Below, one piece after another: positions 1 to 7,955 of a stretch of 64,000 nt of DNA. Within the stretch, counting starts at the first letter, position 1. The number at the start of each line of letters is the position of its first letter. Origin of the DNA: CAWCGU01 sp963795195 (GTDB taxonomy: Bacteria; Actinomycetota; Thermoleophilia; Solirubrobacterales; 70-9); NCBI GenBank assembly GCA_963795195.1, contig CAWCGU010000006.1:2480001-2544000 (forward strand), written 5' to 3'. Position numbers and translations under genes: made by a program. Under the pieces are notes generated by a model. That model did no database searches and was not told the origin of the DNA. It saw only the letters and a program-made list of their open reading frames with translations.

Positions 1-520
1 GCTCGGTCGCGTCGATGACGCTGATCGTGTCCTGGCTCGAGTTGGAGACGTAGACGCGCCGCCCGTCCGGAGAGGCGACGATGTTCGTCGGTTCGGACCC
101 GGTCGTGAACGTGCCTTTGGTGCCGAGGTTCCTGGCGACCTTGGCCTTGAACCTCTTGGGATTCGCGTTGAGGATGCGAATCACGGTCACCGAGGCGTCG
201 GCGGCGTTGGCCACGTAGACGTAGTCGTTGCGTGGGTCGACGGCGATCTGGGACGGCTCCTCGCCGACGTTGATCGTCTTCAGGACCGAGTTGGTCTTGG
301 TGTTGATCGCGACGACGCTGTCGTTGTCGGGGTTGACCGACCAGAGCAGCTTGCCGTCGGCGGAGAGCACGATCGGGCTCGAGTTGGTGGGAGTCTTGAA
401 CCTTTTGGCGGCCTCAGCGGGCGCTGCGAAAACCACGCCTGCGACGGCGACGGCCAAGCACGCGGAGATCCAACCTGTCGCTGCTGGGGATCGCCTAACA
501 ACACCAGCGCCCGCTCTCAT
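1..520 (-). CDS. Exported YVTN-type beta-propeller protein, C-terminus beyond window
   Basis: Reading the minus strand from an ATG at 520, the protein opens with a basic stretch and a hydrophobic signal peptide ending near an AEAA cleavage-like site, followed by propeller blades: LSADGKLLWSVNPDNDSV, IAVDPRNDYVYVANAADASV and IVASPDGRRVYVSNSSQDTI. These are classic YVTN/lactonase-like repeats, with the pattern SPDGRRVYVSN about every 50-60 residues. The gene runs off the left edge, so only ~173 residues are visible and the blade number is unknown. Such proteins are exported; their ligands are usually unknown. It is tail-to-head with ccmF but separated by 50 bp, so co-transcription is unclear. 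Confidence 0.85.
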   Translation of the reverse strand, partial: MRAGAGVVRRSPAATGWISACLAVAVAGVVFAAPAEAAKRFKTPTNSSPIVLSADGKLLWSVNPDNDSVVAINTKTNSVLKTINVGEEPSQIAVDPRNDYVYVANAADASVTVIRILNANPKRFKAKVARNLGTKGTFTTGSEPTNIVASPDGRRVYVSNSSQDTISVIDATE

Positions 521-570
521 GCCCCAGAACTATCACCACGGCGTCGACAAGTCAACCCCGCGGCCGGGTT

Positions 571-2904
571 TCAGCCCTCCTTTCCGGCCCCGGCCTTGCT
601 GCGGGTTTCGTCGAGTTCTGCGATCAACTCGATCGCCTCGCCCCGCAGGGTCGCGTCGATCTCGCCCCAGTCCTCGTCAGAGAGCTTGCCCTGGCGCCGG
701 TCGAGTTCGGCCTCGCGGATCTCACGGAGCTTTGCCTCCTTGGCCGCTTCGAGGTCCCCGTTGGGCGCCGATACTCGGCGGCGGACGCCGGAGGGCGCGG
801 GCCAGAGGCTGACCAGGCCACCGACGAGGACGATCAGCGCCCCGACCCAGATCCAGGTGACGAGCGGTGAGATCAGGACCCGGAAGGTGACGGGGGAGGT
901 CTCCCCGGCGTATCGGGCGACCATTCGCCGCAGCGCTTCGCCCAGTGCCGCCGCGCGCTCTTCTGCCGGCAGCGACTCGGCCTTGACAAAGACCTCGTCG
1001 CCGCGCCGTGCGATCGCCTCCAAGCGCGTGGTGTCCGGCGCGACCACGGTCCAGTAGTCGCGCCGAAAACTTGCCTGCAGGCCGACCTCGCTGGTCGACT
1101 CGCCGACGAAGTAGCGGCTCAACGGGCCGGCCGACGGATCGCTGGATGGGAAGTAGCTGCGCGCCGGGCTGAGCTGGATCTGCTCGCCTCCGTCCCGGCT
1201 GATCGACACATCGGCGCCGAGGTTGAGCTTCTCGAGCGACCCGGCCGAGGTGATGTCGAGCTCGCCCGTCGGCCGCTCGTATACAAGTTCGTAGTCGCCG
1301 AGCGCGGCGCTTTCACCTGGGGCGAGGGTGACATCCTGAACGTCGCGGAAGGCCGTCGATGCGGCGATGCCGACGAACAGCACGGCGATGCCGACGTGGA
1401 CGATGTAGCCGCCGAAGCGCCGGTGGTTTCGGCGCACAAGCGTCCAAAGCGCGCGCGGCGGCGATTCATCGGAGACCGCCCGCCTTGCCGTGACCCCCCT
1501 GTGGAACTCCTGAACGACCACGGCGACCACGAACGCCGCTAGCGCGAACATGATCGTCGCCAGCGGTTGTCCGGAGGCCTGCCCGGTGGCGAGCAGCGCG
1601 GCGAGCGTCGCCGCCGCAGCACCGGCGGGCCAGGCGAGCGCACGCTTCAGTGCCGCCGGCGAGACCCGGCGCCAGGCCATCAACGGCCCGAGTCCCGAGA
1701 GCAGGGTCAGGACGAGGGCCAGCGGGACCACGAAGCGCCCGAACCATGGCGGTCCGACCGACGCCTCCCTGCCCGTCACCGCCTCGGATATCAGCGGGAA
1801 GAACGTTCCCCAGAAGATCACGAACGCCAGCCCGACGAGCACGAGGTTGTTGAGCAGGAACACCGCTTCGCGAGATAGCAGTGAATCCAGCTTGTGCTCA
1901 GAGCGCAGATACGGGGCGCGGGAAACGACCAGCGCGATCGAGCCGGCGATCATGATCACGATCAGGACGAGGAAGGGGATGCCGAGCGTGGACGCGCCGA
2001 AGGCGTGGATCGACTCGAGGATGCCCGAGCGCACCAGGAACGTCCCGAGTACCGCCAGGATTCCCGTCGCGAGGATCAGCGAGACGTTCCAGACCTTCAG
2101 CATCCCCCGCCGCTCTTGGATCATCACCGAGTGCAGGAAGGCGGTACCGACCAGCCACGGCATCAGCGCGGCGTTCTCGACCCCGTCCCAGGCCCAGTAA
2201 CCGCCCCAGCCTAGTTCGGAGTACGACCAGCGAGCCCCGAGGATCACGCCGGTGCCGAGGCAGAGCCAGGCTGCGAGCGCGAACGGCCGCACCGTGCGGG
2301 TCCAGTCCGCGTCCAGCCGGCGGCTGATCAGCGCCCCTACCGCAAAGGCGAACGGAATCGTGAAAAGCGTGTACCCCGAGTACAGCATCGGGGGATGAAT
2401 CATCATCGCGGGGTGGCGCAGGATCGGGTTGAGGCCGACGCCTTCTGCCGGCGCCGGATCCGCCGCGGCAAAGGGGGACTCGAGGAAGATCATCAGTGCC
2501 AGGAAGAACCCGGCAAGTCCGAGCAGGACGGCGGCCGCCCAGGGAACGATCTCGCGTGCGCGGCGCCTGGTGACGAACAGGATCAGGCTCGACCAGCCGC
2601 TCAGCAGCATCACCCAGAGCAGCAGCGAGCCTTCCTGCGATGACCACGGGGCGGTTGCCTGGTAGAAGGCGGGGGTGGTCGTTGACGAGTGCGTGCCGAC
2701 GAGTTCGAAGCTGAAATCAGAGCTGAGAAAGGCGATCTCGAGGATTCCGAAGCAGATCGCGACCGTCGCCGTCAGCGCGTAGACCGCCCGGCGGCCGTGA
2801 TCGACCCACTCTCGCCGGCCGCTTACGGCACCAAAGATCGACGCGACGACGCCGAACAAGGCGATCGCCAGAGCCCCGATCAGCAGCAGTCTCCCCGCCA
2901 GCAT
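571..2904 (-). CDS. ccmF: Cytochrome c heme lyase subunit CcmF with C-terminal CcmI-like tail
   Basis: Multi-spanning membrane protein of 777 residues that, in system I cytochrome c maturation, transfers heme from CcmE to apocytochrome c. Diagnostic segments are SSQEGSLLLW (about 88-97), RHPAMMIHPPMLYSGY (about 163-178) and the tryptophan-rich WWD-type heme-handling motif GWGGYWAWDGVENAALMPW (232-250). Around 15 hydrophobic helices and a large periplasmic segment before the last helix fit the family, although most CcmF proteins end shortly after the last helix. Here a ~70-residue charged helical tail follows, containing EIREAELDRRQGKLSDEDW and an ELIAELDE ending, which resembles the cytoplasmic part of CcmI-type proteins. 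The ATG at 2904 faces the plus-strand ccm genes divergently. Confidence 0.95.
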   Translation of the reverse strand: MLAGRLLLIGALAIALFGVVASIFGAVSGRREWVDHGRRAVYALTATVAICFGILEIAFLSSDFSFELVGTHSSTTTPAFYQATAPWSSQEGSLLLWVMLLSGWSSLILFVTRRRAREIVPWAAAVLLGLAGFFLALMIFLESPFAAADPAPAEGVGLNPILRHPAMMIHPPMLYSGYTLFTIPFAFAVGALISRRLDADWTRTVRPFALAAWLCLGTGVILGARWSYSELGWGGYWAWDGVENAALMPWLVGTAFLHSVMIQERRGMLKVWNVSLILATGILAVLGTFLVRSGILESIHAFGASTLGIPFLVLIVIMIAGSIALVVSRAPYLRSEHKLDSLLSREAVFLLNNLVLVGLAFVIFWGTFFPLISEAVTGREASVGPPWFGRFVVPLALVLTLLSGLGPLMAWRRVSPAALKRALAWPAGAAAATLAALLATGQASGQPLATIMFALAAFVVAVVVQEFHRGVTARRAVSDESPPRALWTLVRRNHRRFGGYIVHVGIAVLFVGIAASTAFRDVQDVTLAPGESAALGDYELVYERPTGELDITSAGSLEKLNLGADVSISRDGGEQIQLSPARSYFPSSDPSAGPLSRYFVGESTSEVGLQASFRRDYWTVVAPDTTRLEAIARRGDEVFVKAESLPAEERAAALGEALRRMVARYAGETSPVTFRVLISPLVTWIWVGALIVLVGGLVSLWPAPSGVRRRVSAPNGDLEAAKEAKLREIREAELDRRQGKLSDEDWGEIDATLRGEAIELIAELDETRSKAGAGKEG

Positions 2905-2944
2905 CAGGCGCAGTATCCCACCCTCGCCTCAATACGCTGCCGCT

Positions 2945-3490
2945 GTGCGCAAGGGCTGGACGCTTACGGTGATCGGCGTGATGACGGCGTTCCTCGCCCT
3001 GCTCGTTTTCGGGTTGGTATCCCAGGGTGACGACACCGCGATCGACGAGGCGGTGGCCACCGGGGAACGACCGCTGGCCCCTGATGCGCCGCTCTCAGTG
3101 CTCGGGGGAGAGGAGCAGCAGTCACTCGCCGACTACCGGGGGCAGGTGGTCGTGCTCAACTTCTGGGCGTCGTGGTGTCCGCCCTGCGTCGACGAGCTGC
3201 CGCTGCTCGAAGACCTCAACCGCAGCCTGCGCTCGAGCGGGGCGACGGTGCTGGGCGTCAACTACAAGGACCTTCCAGAGGATGCACTCGGGTTCGCCAG
3301 CGACTACGAGTTGACCTACCCAAGCCTCCGTGACGGTGACGGCGAGTACGCGGACCTCTACGGAACGCTCGGGATGCCGGAGACGTTCGTGATCGATCGT
3401 GAGGGCCGGATTGCCGCGTTTCGGCGTGGGCCGATCGACCAGAAGTGGCTAGACGAGACGTTGCCCGCGCTGCTGGCGGAGGAGAGTTGA
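2945..3490 (+). CDS. TlpA/CcmG-type membrane-anchored thiol-disulfide thioredoxin
   Basis: 181 residues beginning with GTG. An N-terminal signal anchor (residues 6-27) is followed by a thioredoxin fold with the active site FWASWCPPC (Cys78 and Cys81), the PP variant typical of TlpA/ResA/CcmG reductants that keep apocytochrome CXXCH cysteines reduced. The cis-proline region appears as LGMPETFVID, matching this family's conserved GxPxTFxID. Its stop overlaps the start of ccmH, and it lies divergently 40 bp from ccmF, so a role in cytochrome c maturation is well supported by context. No other oxidoreductase partner is seen next to it. Confidence 0.92.
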   Translation: MRKGWTLTVIGVMTAFLALLVFGLVSQGDDTAIDEAVATGERPLAPDAPLSVLGGEEQQSLADYRGQVVVLNFWASWCPPCVDELPLLEDLNRSLRSSGATVLGVNYKDLPEDALGFASDYELTYPSLRDGDGEYADLYGTLGMPETFVIDREGRIAAFRRGPIDQKWLDETLPALLAEES

Positions 3491-3954
3491 GCCGCCGCGC
3501 CGCCGCGCTCGGGGCAATCGTTGCCTTTGTGGCGCTGACGCCCGCTGCCGCGATCGCCCAGGAGGCGTCGCCGACGCTCGCCGACATCGAGGACGAGGTG
3601 ATGTGCGTTCAGTGCGGCACTCCGCTGAACCTTTCGACCGCGGCCGTCGCCGACCGGGAACGGGCCTTCATCGAGCAGGAGATAGCGAGGGGGAAGACCA
3701 AGGAGGAGATCAAGGACGAACTCGTCGCGCGCTTCGGCCCGAGCGTGCTGGCGCTTCCGGATGACGACGGGTTCGGGCTCGCGGCCTACCTCGTGCCGGT
3801 GTCGGTCGTGGTGGCTGCATTGATCGGGGTTCTGCTGGCATTACGACGCTGGCGGCGCGGCGAGCCCGGGGTCAAGTCGGCGGGGCCGTCGGTTTCCCCG
3901 CAGGACGCGGACCGGCTCGAGGATGAGCTGGCCGCCCTCGATCGAGACGCCTGA
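3487..3954 (+). CDS. ccmH: Cytochrome c maturation protein CcmH
   Basis: The chosen start is TTG at 3487, overlapping the TGA of the thioredoxin gene (TTGA) and giving a clean signal peptide; an upstream in-frame ATG would bury this signal. The mature domain carries the redox pair in EVMCVQCGTPL (Cys40, Cys43), then the characteristic three-helix segment with IEQEIARGKTKEEI and LVARFGPSVL. A C-terminal membrane helix (about 108-130) and a charged cytoplasmic tail follow. CcmH reduces the apocytochrome heme-binding disulfide together with CcmG/CcmF. The usual motif is C-P-x-C; here it is CVQC, a variant also common in actinobacteria. Confidence 0.93.
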   Translation: MSRRAAALGAIVAFVALTPAAAIAQEASPTLADIEDEVMCVQCGTPLNLSTAAVADRERAFIEQEIARGKTKEEIKDELVARFGPSVLALPDDDGFGLAAYLVPVSVVVAALIGVLLALRRWRRGEPGVKSAGPSVSPQDADRLEDELAALDRDA

Positions 3955-3955
3955 G

Positions 3956-4180
3956 GTGCCCTCTCCCGAGTTTCTTGCCGCGGTCCAGCAAGAATGCAGC
4001 TTCGATGAAGGTGAGCTGCGCGTGATCATGGTCGAGGGTCAGCCGATGGGAAAGAAAACCGTCAACTATCGGGTGCACGACGCCAGCAGCGGAATGCGCG
4101 CAGAGGCTGAGGTCGAGGTCGAGGTCGGCGAGCTTCGCCGGCGTCAGGCCTGGGCCTCACCTGCGGGCGCGGGAGCCTGA
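3956..4180 (+). CDS. Small uncharacterised protein in the ccm gene string
   Basis: A 74-residue soluble protein starting with GTG one base after the ccmH stop. It has no signal peptide or membrane segment. The sequence starts PSPEFLAAVQQECSFDEGEL, continues with a beta-rich middle (RVIMVEGQPMGKKTVNYRV) and ends in an acidic run, AEVEVEVEVGELRRRQ. The tight spacing and the same strand as ccmH suggest translational coupling. Codon use matches the neighbours. I do not recognise the family; a heme/thiol role is only suggested by position, and its single cysteine gives no motif. Confidence 0.6.
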   Translation: MPSPEFLAAVQQECSFDEGELRVIMVEGQPMGKKTVNYRVHDASSGMRAEAEVEVEVGELRRRQAWASPAGAGA

Positions 4181-4183
4181 GGC

Positions 4184-5636
4184 GTGGCCGACGCGCCTGA
4201 CGCCGTCGTCGTCGGCAGCGGCCCAAACGGCCTGGCCGCCGCCGCTGCGCTGGCAGAAGGCGGTGCGTCGGTGCTCGTGCTGGAAGCCGCCGGTGAGATC
4301 GGCGGTGGGCTGCGAACTTCGGAGCTGACACTGCCCGGCTTCGCCCATGACGAGTGCTCAGCCTGCCATCCGATGGGGATCCTCTCGCCGTACTTCTCCA
4401 GCCTGCCGCTGGCCGAGCACGGGCTCGAGTGGGTGACTCCGCCGGCCTCGGTCGCGCACCCGCTCGACGATCAGGATGCCGTGATGCTCTGGCGCTCGGT
4501 CGAGCAGACGGCGAGTGGCCTCGGTGGCGACGCCGAGAGCTACCGCAAGCTGGTGAATCCCTACCTTCCGCATGCCGACGGCCTGATCGAGGATCTGCTC
4601 GGCCCCGTCGGCGGTGGGATACCGAACCACCCTCTGCTGATGGCTCGGTTCGGGCTCAACGGGCTGCGCTCGGCCACGGGGCTCGCGCAGGGACGCTTCA
4701 GCGAGGGCCGCGCCCGAGCGTTATTCGCGGGGTGTGCCGCTCACTCGATCTTGCCGCTGGAGCGGATGCTGACCACCGCAATCGGCCATCTCTTCCTGAT
4801 CACGGCTCACGTCTCGGAGTGGCCGGTGATCAGAGGGGGCTCGAAGGCGCTTGCCTCGGCACTGGCGAGCTACCTCGAGGCAAAGGGAGGCAAGATCGAG
4901 ACCGGCGTCAAGGTCGGTTCGCTCGGCGATCTGCCGCCGGCCCGCGTCTTCCTCTTCGACACCGACCCCGGACAGCTCGCCGATATAGCTGGACCGGTGC
5001 TTCGCCCCGCGCTACGTCAGGGGTCTGCGGCGCTACCGCTATGGCCCGGGCGCGTTCAAGATGGACTGGGCGCTCGACGGGCCGATCCCCTGGAAGGACC
5101 CGACCTGCCTGCAGGCGTCAACCGTCCACCTGGGCGGGACGGTCGACGAGATCGCAGCGGGGGAGGCCGCCGTCTGGCGTGGCGAGCACCCCGGGCGGCC
5201 CTATGTGCTGCTCGTCCAGCAGAGTCAGTTCGACTCAACGCGAGCACCCGAGGGCAAGCACACCGGCTACGCCTACTGTCACGTCCCCCCGGGGTCGACG
5301 GTCGACCTCACCGACGTGGTCGAGGCGCAGGTCGAGCGATTCGCGCCGGGTTTCCGTGACCTGGTTCTCGCCCGCCGCGCAACTCGCACCAGCGACTTTC
5401 AGGCCGACAACCCCAACTACGTCGGCGGTGCGATCACGGGCGGCGTCGCCGATTTCCCGCAGGCATTTGCGCGACCGGTGGCGCGGCTGAATCCCTATGC
5501 GACGCCTAACAAGCGTGTCTTCATCTGCTCGGCTTCGACGCCGCCGGGGGGCGGCGTGCACGGGATGTGCGGCTACCACGCGGCGCGCAGCGCGTTGAAG
5601 CGGATCGGTTGGCACGCGCCCAGCCCGCTCGCCTGA
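4184..5636 (+). CDS. FAD-dependent phytoene desaturase-like oxidoreductase, frameshifted
   Basis: About 484 residues if one frameshift is repaired. The N-terminus has the dinucleotide-binding Rossmann motif VVVGSGPNGLAAA (about 8-20), then the acidic LEAAGEIGGGLRT and GFAHDECSACHP segments characteristic of the COG1233 phytoene dehydrogenase-like group. The reading frame beginning at 4184 is lost near 5005, and the downstream frame continues the same protein with YGPGAFKMDWALDGPIPW and the C-terminal ASTPPGGGVHGMCGYHAA flavin-binding region. Removing one base around CTTCGCCCCGCG (5000-5015) restores a single frame. The GTG start is 3 nt after the small upstream gene. The substrate is unknown; there are no carotenoid genes nearby. 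Confidence 0.85.
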
Positions 5637-5716
5637 CGAAAAGTGGGGGTCCGACACGAAGCGTCCAACTGTTAGTGCGGAATGTGTGGGCACGCTCCGA
5701 GCAACGGGCGACGGCC

Positions 5717-7183
5717 CTACCCGCCGTCGGCGAACCTTGTAACCCCGCCGAAGCTCCCCGCGTAGGCAACCCCGTCCGGCCCCAGCACGACCGCTCCGCC
5801 GTCGCTGTTGTGCCCGAGTCCCTCACCCGCCAGTGCCGAGAAGCGCCAGGCGCCCGTGCGCCAGTCGATTGCAGCCAGGTTCCAGGTGTCTGGGAAGCCG
5901 GCAGGCTTCTCGAGCGTGTAGAGCAGACCCGTCGCCCGGGAAACGACCGGCTGGGCTGAAGGGGAGATGATCCCGGGGTTGCTCCAGGCGATGCGGCAGC
6001 CTCGCGGGCCGACGACGACGCGGGCCATCCCGCCGACGGTCGTGCTGCCGCCCTCGGTGCTGAGCAGGCTGTCGTAGCCGTAGGCGTTGGATACGACGAC
6101 CGAGCGGCCGGCGACGACGAGGTGCGCTTCGACGGTGCCCTTCCCTCCGGGGAAGACCGGGGTGGCACAGGCGAGACGGTCGTCCTCAGGGCCCCTGATG
6201 CGCGCGACGGTCACTCGCGCAGGATTCGAAGAGTCTGCGATCGCCACGTAGCCGCCCGCGACGATGACGGGCGGAGTGCCGGGACCCTGATGGATCCGCC
6301 CGGAGTGGGAGTCGTTCATCGCCACTGGAACCGGCTGGCGCCAGACGACCCGTGGCCGGCCCGAGGCTCCGGCTCTGAGGCGGTAGAGCGCGTCGCGGGT
6401 GACTACGTAGGTGCCTGTTGGGTCCGTCGCCAGATCCTCGGCGACCGGCTCGCGCAGGGCAAGTCCCTTTGGCGCATCTCCGCCGGCACGTGGAACGGCC
6501 AAGACGGTGCCACGGTTGCCGACGACCCAGTCGAACTTGTCGAAGCCGGCGCCGACCGCGAACGGTCGCTCGCCAGACTGCAGCGCGCCCGCCAGGTCAA
6601 CGGTCGCGGTCTGATTGAGCGATTCCCCCTCCACGGCCACACCGATCAACTCCGACGAGTTCGTTGCGATCAGCAGGGAGCCGTCAGCGCGGACGATGAA
6701 GTGGGTGGCGCCGCCGATGTCGGTGCGGTCGGCGCTGGGTCGGGTCGGCAGAGCGAACTGGGCGAGTGTTGCCAGCGTGACCGGGTCGAGTAGACGTAGC
6801 GCCGGGCCGATCGGGCCGTTGCAGAGAGTTAGCAGCCGGTCGTCGGCGTCGAACGCCAGGGCTGAGCAGCTGCCGAACTGCAGGGCAGTGAGGCGTGAGG
6901 TCCCGTTGCCGAGCGGTCCGGGGTAGGGGGAGGCGCCGCCGTTGCCCGGCGCCAGCCCACTGCCGCTGCGCCCATTCGCCGCCAGCGCTGGATTGTCCGC
7001 AGGCGGCGCGCCCTTGAGAGGCTTGGCGCTGACGGGCTGGCCGCTGAAGTGTGCAAGCGGACCGTCGAGCGGCCCCGGGATCGGAATCCGAGGACCCTGA
7101 GCTACTGCGGGCCCGGCGGCGGCAAGGCAGACGAGCACCGTCGCCGCGGTCCCTCGCGAAGCTCTGCGAGCAGCCGCGTTCAA
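5717..7183 (-). CDS. Secreted beta-rich protein, last gene of the sulfatase operon
   Basis: 488 residues with a typical signal peptide (about 1-29, ending AVAQG), a proline/glycine-rich linker, and then a beta-rich body with recurring blade-like segments (ALAFDADDRLLTLCNGP, FIVRADGSLLIATNSS, VVLGPDGVAYAGSFGG), which looks like an SMP-30/PQQ-type propeller. Four cysteines lie in the mature part. The ATG at 7183 overlaps the stop of the preceding gene (ATGA), so it belongs to the same transcript as the two sulfatases. No catalytic motif is recognised; a binding or accessory role outside the membrane is inferred. Confidence 0.75.
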   Translation of the reverse strand: MNAAARRASRGTAATVLVCLAAAGPAVAQGPRIPIPGPLDGPLAHFSGQPVSAKPLKGAPPADNPALAANGRSGSGLAPGNGGASPYPGPLGNGTSRLTALQFGSCSALAFDADDRLLTLCNGPIGPALRLLDPVTLATLAQFALPTRPSADRTDIGGATHFIVRADGSLLIATNSSELIGVAVEGESLNQTATVDLAGALQSGERPFAVGAGFDKFDWVVGNRGTVLAVPRAGGDAPKGLALREPVAEDLATDPTGTYVVTRDALYRLRAGASGRPRVVWRQPVPVAMNDSHSGRIHQGPGTPPVIVAGGYVAIADSSNPARVTVARIRGPEDDRLACATPVFPGGKGTVEAHLVVAGRSVVVSNAYGYDSLLSTEGGSTTVGGMARVVVGPRGCRIAWSNPGIISPSAQPVVSRATGLLYTLEKPAGFPDTWNLAAIDWRTGAWRFSALAGEGLGHNSDGGAVVLGPDGVAYAGSFGGVTRFADGG

Positions 7184-7911
7184 GCCGGCTCACTCGCGAC
7201 CTGGGCACCGGAGCGAAACGACGGCCGGTAGGCCTGCGGCGACTCGCGCCTGTAGACGGCGACCGCGCAGCGCTCGGTGAGCTCCTCGATCCGCGCGGTC
7301 AGGTCCGGCAGTTCGTCATCCGGCAGCTCGCCGTCGCTGGGCGCGAACATCGCCAGCTCAGCGAAACCGAGCGGGTTGGGGTCGGTCTCGAGCGGCGGGT
7401 CGAGGATCTCCATCGAGGCGACGGCGCTGGTCGCGTAGACGAGCTTGCAGCCGGCGGAGGCCATCGCCTCCTCGAGAGCCGCAAGCCCGTCTCTCCCCTC
7501 ACGCGACGCAAAGTGGACCCCGATCAGCTGCCGGTGGCTCATCAGCTTGGGTTCACTGCGGGTGGCGTTCGTGAACGAGGCCTCGAAGCGCCGCACGCCC
7601 GCCTCGCGCAGCACGTTGATGGCGAAGTAGTAGGGGTTCAGCGTCATCAGCAGGAAGCGCCGATGTGACGGGTAGCGGACCAGCAGCAGCTTGTCTGCCT
7701 GTTGCTCACCCGACAGCGCGCGCTCGAAGCGGCTCATCCAGAGAACCTGCCCGCCGGCCAGCAACAGCGCCGGCATCACCAGCAGCCCATACCAGCGATA
7801 GGAGGAGAACCGCTTGGGGTCCGTGCTGATCAGGTTGACGACGTCGACCGGGCCGGGGATGTCGCGGCGGGCCAGGTCGGCGACGAGTCGGGGCTTGATT
7901 CGAGTCAGCAA
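7180..7911 (-). CDS. Membrane-anchored protein with two DUF1330/NIPSNAP-like alpha/beta-barrel halves
   Basis: I place the start at TTG 7911 because AAGGAGAG lies 9 nt upstream and longer in-frame versions would read into the sulfatase gene. The 243-residue protein has an N-terminal helix containing WYGLLVMPALLLAGG, then two ferredoxin-like repeats. The first contains DKLLLVRYPSHRRFLLM and AGVRRFEASFTNA, resembling DUF1330-type dimeric barrels; the second contains LIGVHFASREGRDGL and AELAMFAPSDGELPDD. It sits between sulfatase 1 (44 bp upstream) and the secreted protein gene (4-nt overlap). No enzymatic residues are assigned; heme or small-molecule binding is possible for the fold but unproven. 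Confidence 0.7.
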   Translation of the reverse strand: MLTRIKPRLVADLARRDIPGPVDVVNLISTDPKRFSSYRWYGLLVMPALLLAGGQVLWMSRFERALSGEQQADKLLLVRYPSHRRFLLMTLNPYYFAINVLREAGVRRFEASFTNATRSEPKLMSHRQLIGVHFASREGRDGLAALEEAMASAGCKLVYATSAVASMEILDPPLETDPNPLGFAELAMFAPSDGELPDDELPDLTARIEELTERCAVAVYRRESPQAYRPSFRSGAQVASEPA

Positions 7912-7955
7912 GTTGTCTTCTCTCCTTGGATGGTCGAGTTGATCTGGTGCTCGGG

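Noticed and set aside
1550..2214. Long open frames on the plus strand inside ccmF
   Set aside because: They lie antisense to a well-supported multi-spanning protein, have no family motif, and result from high GC and few stop codons.
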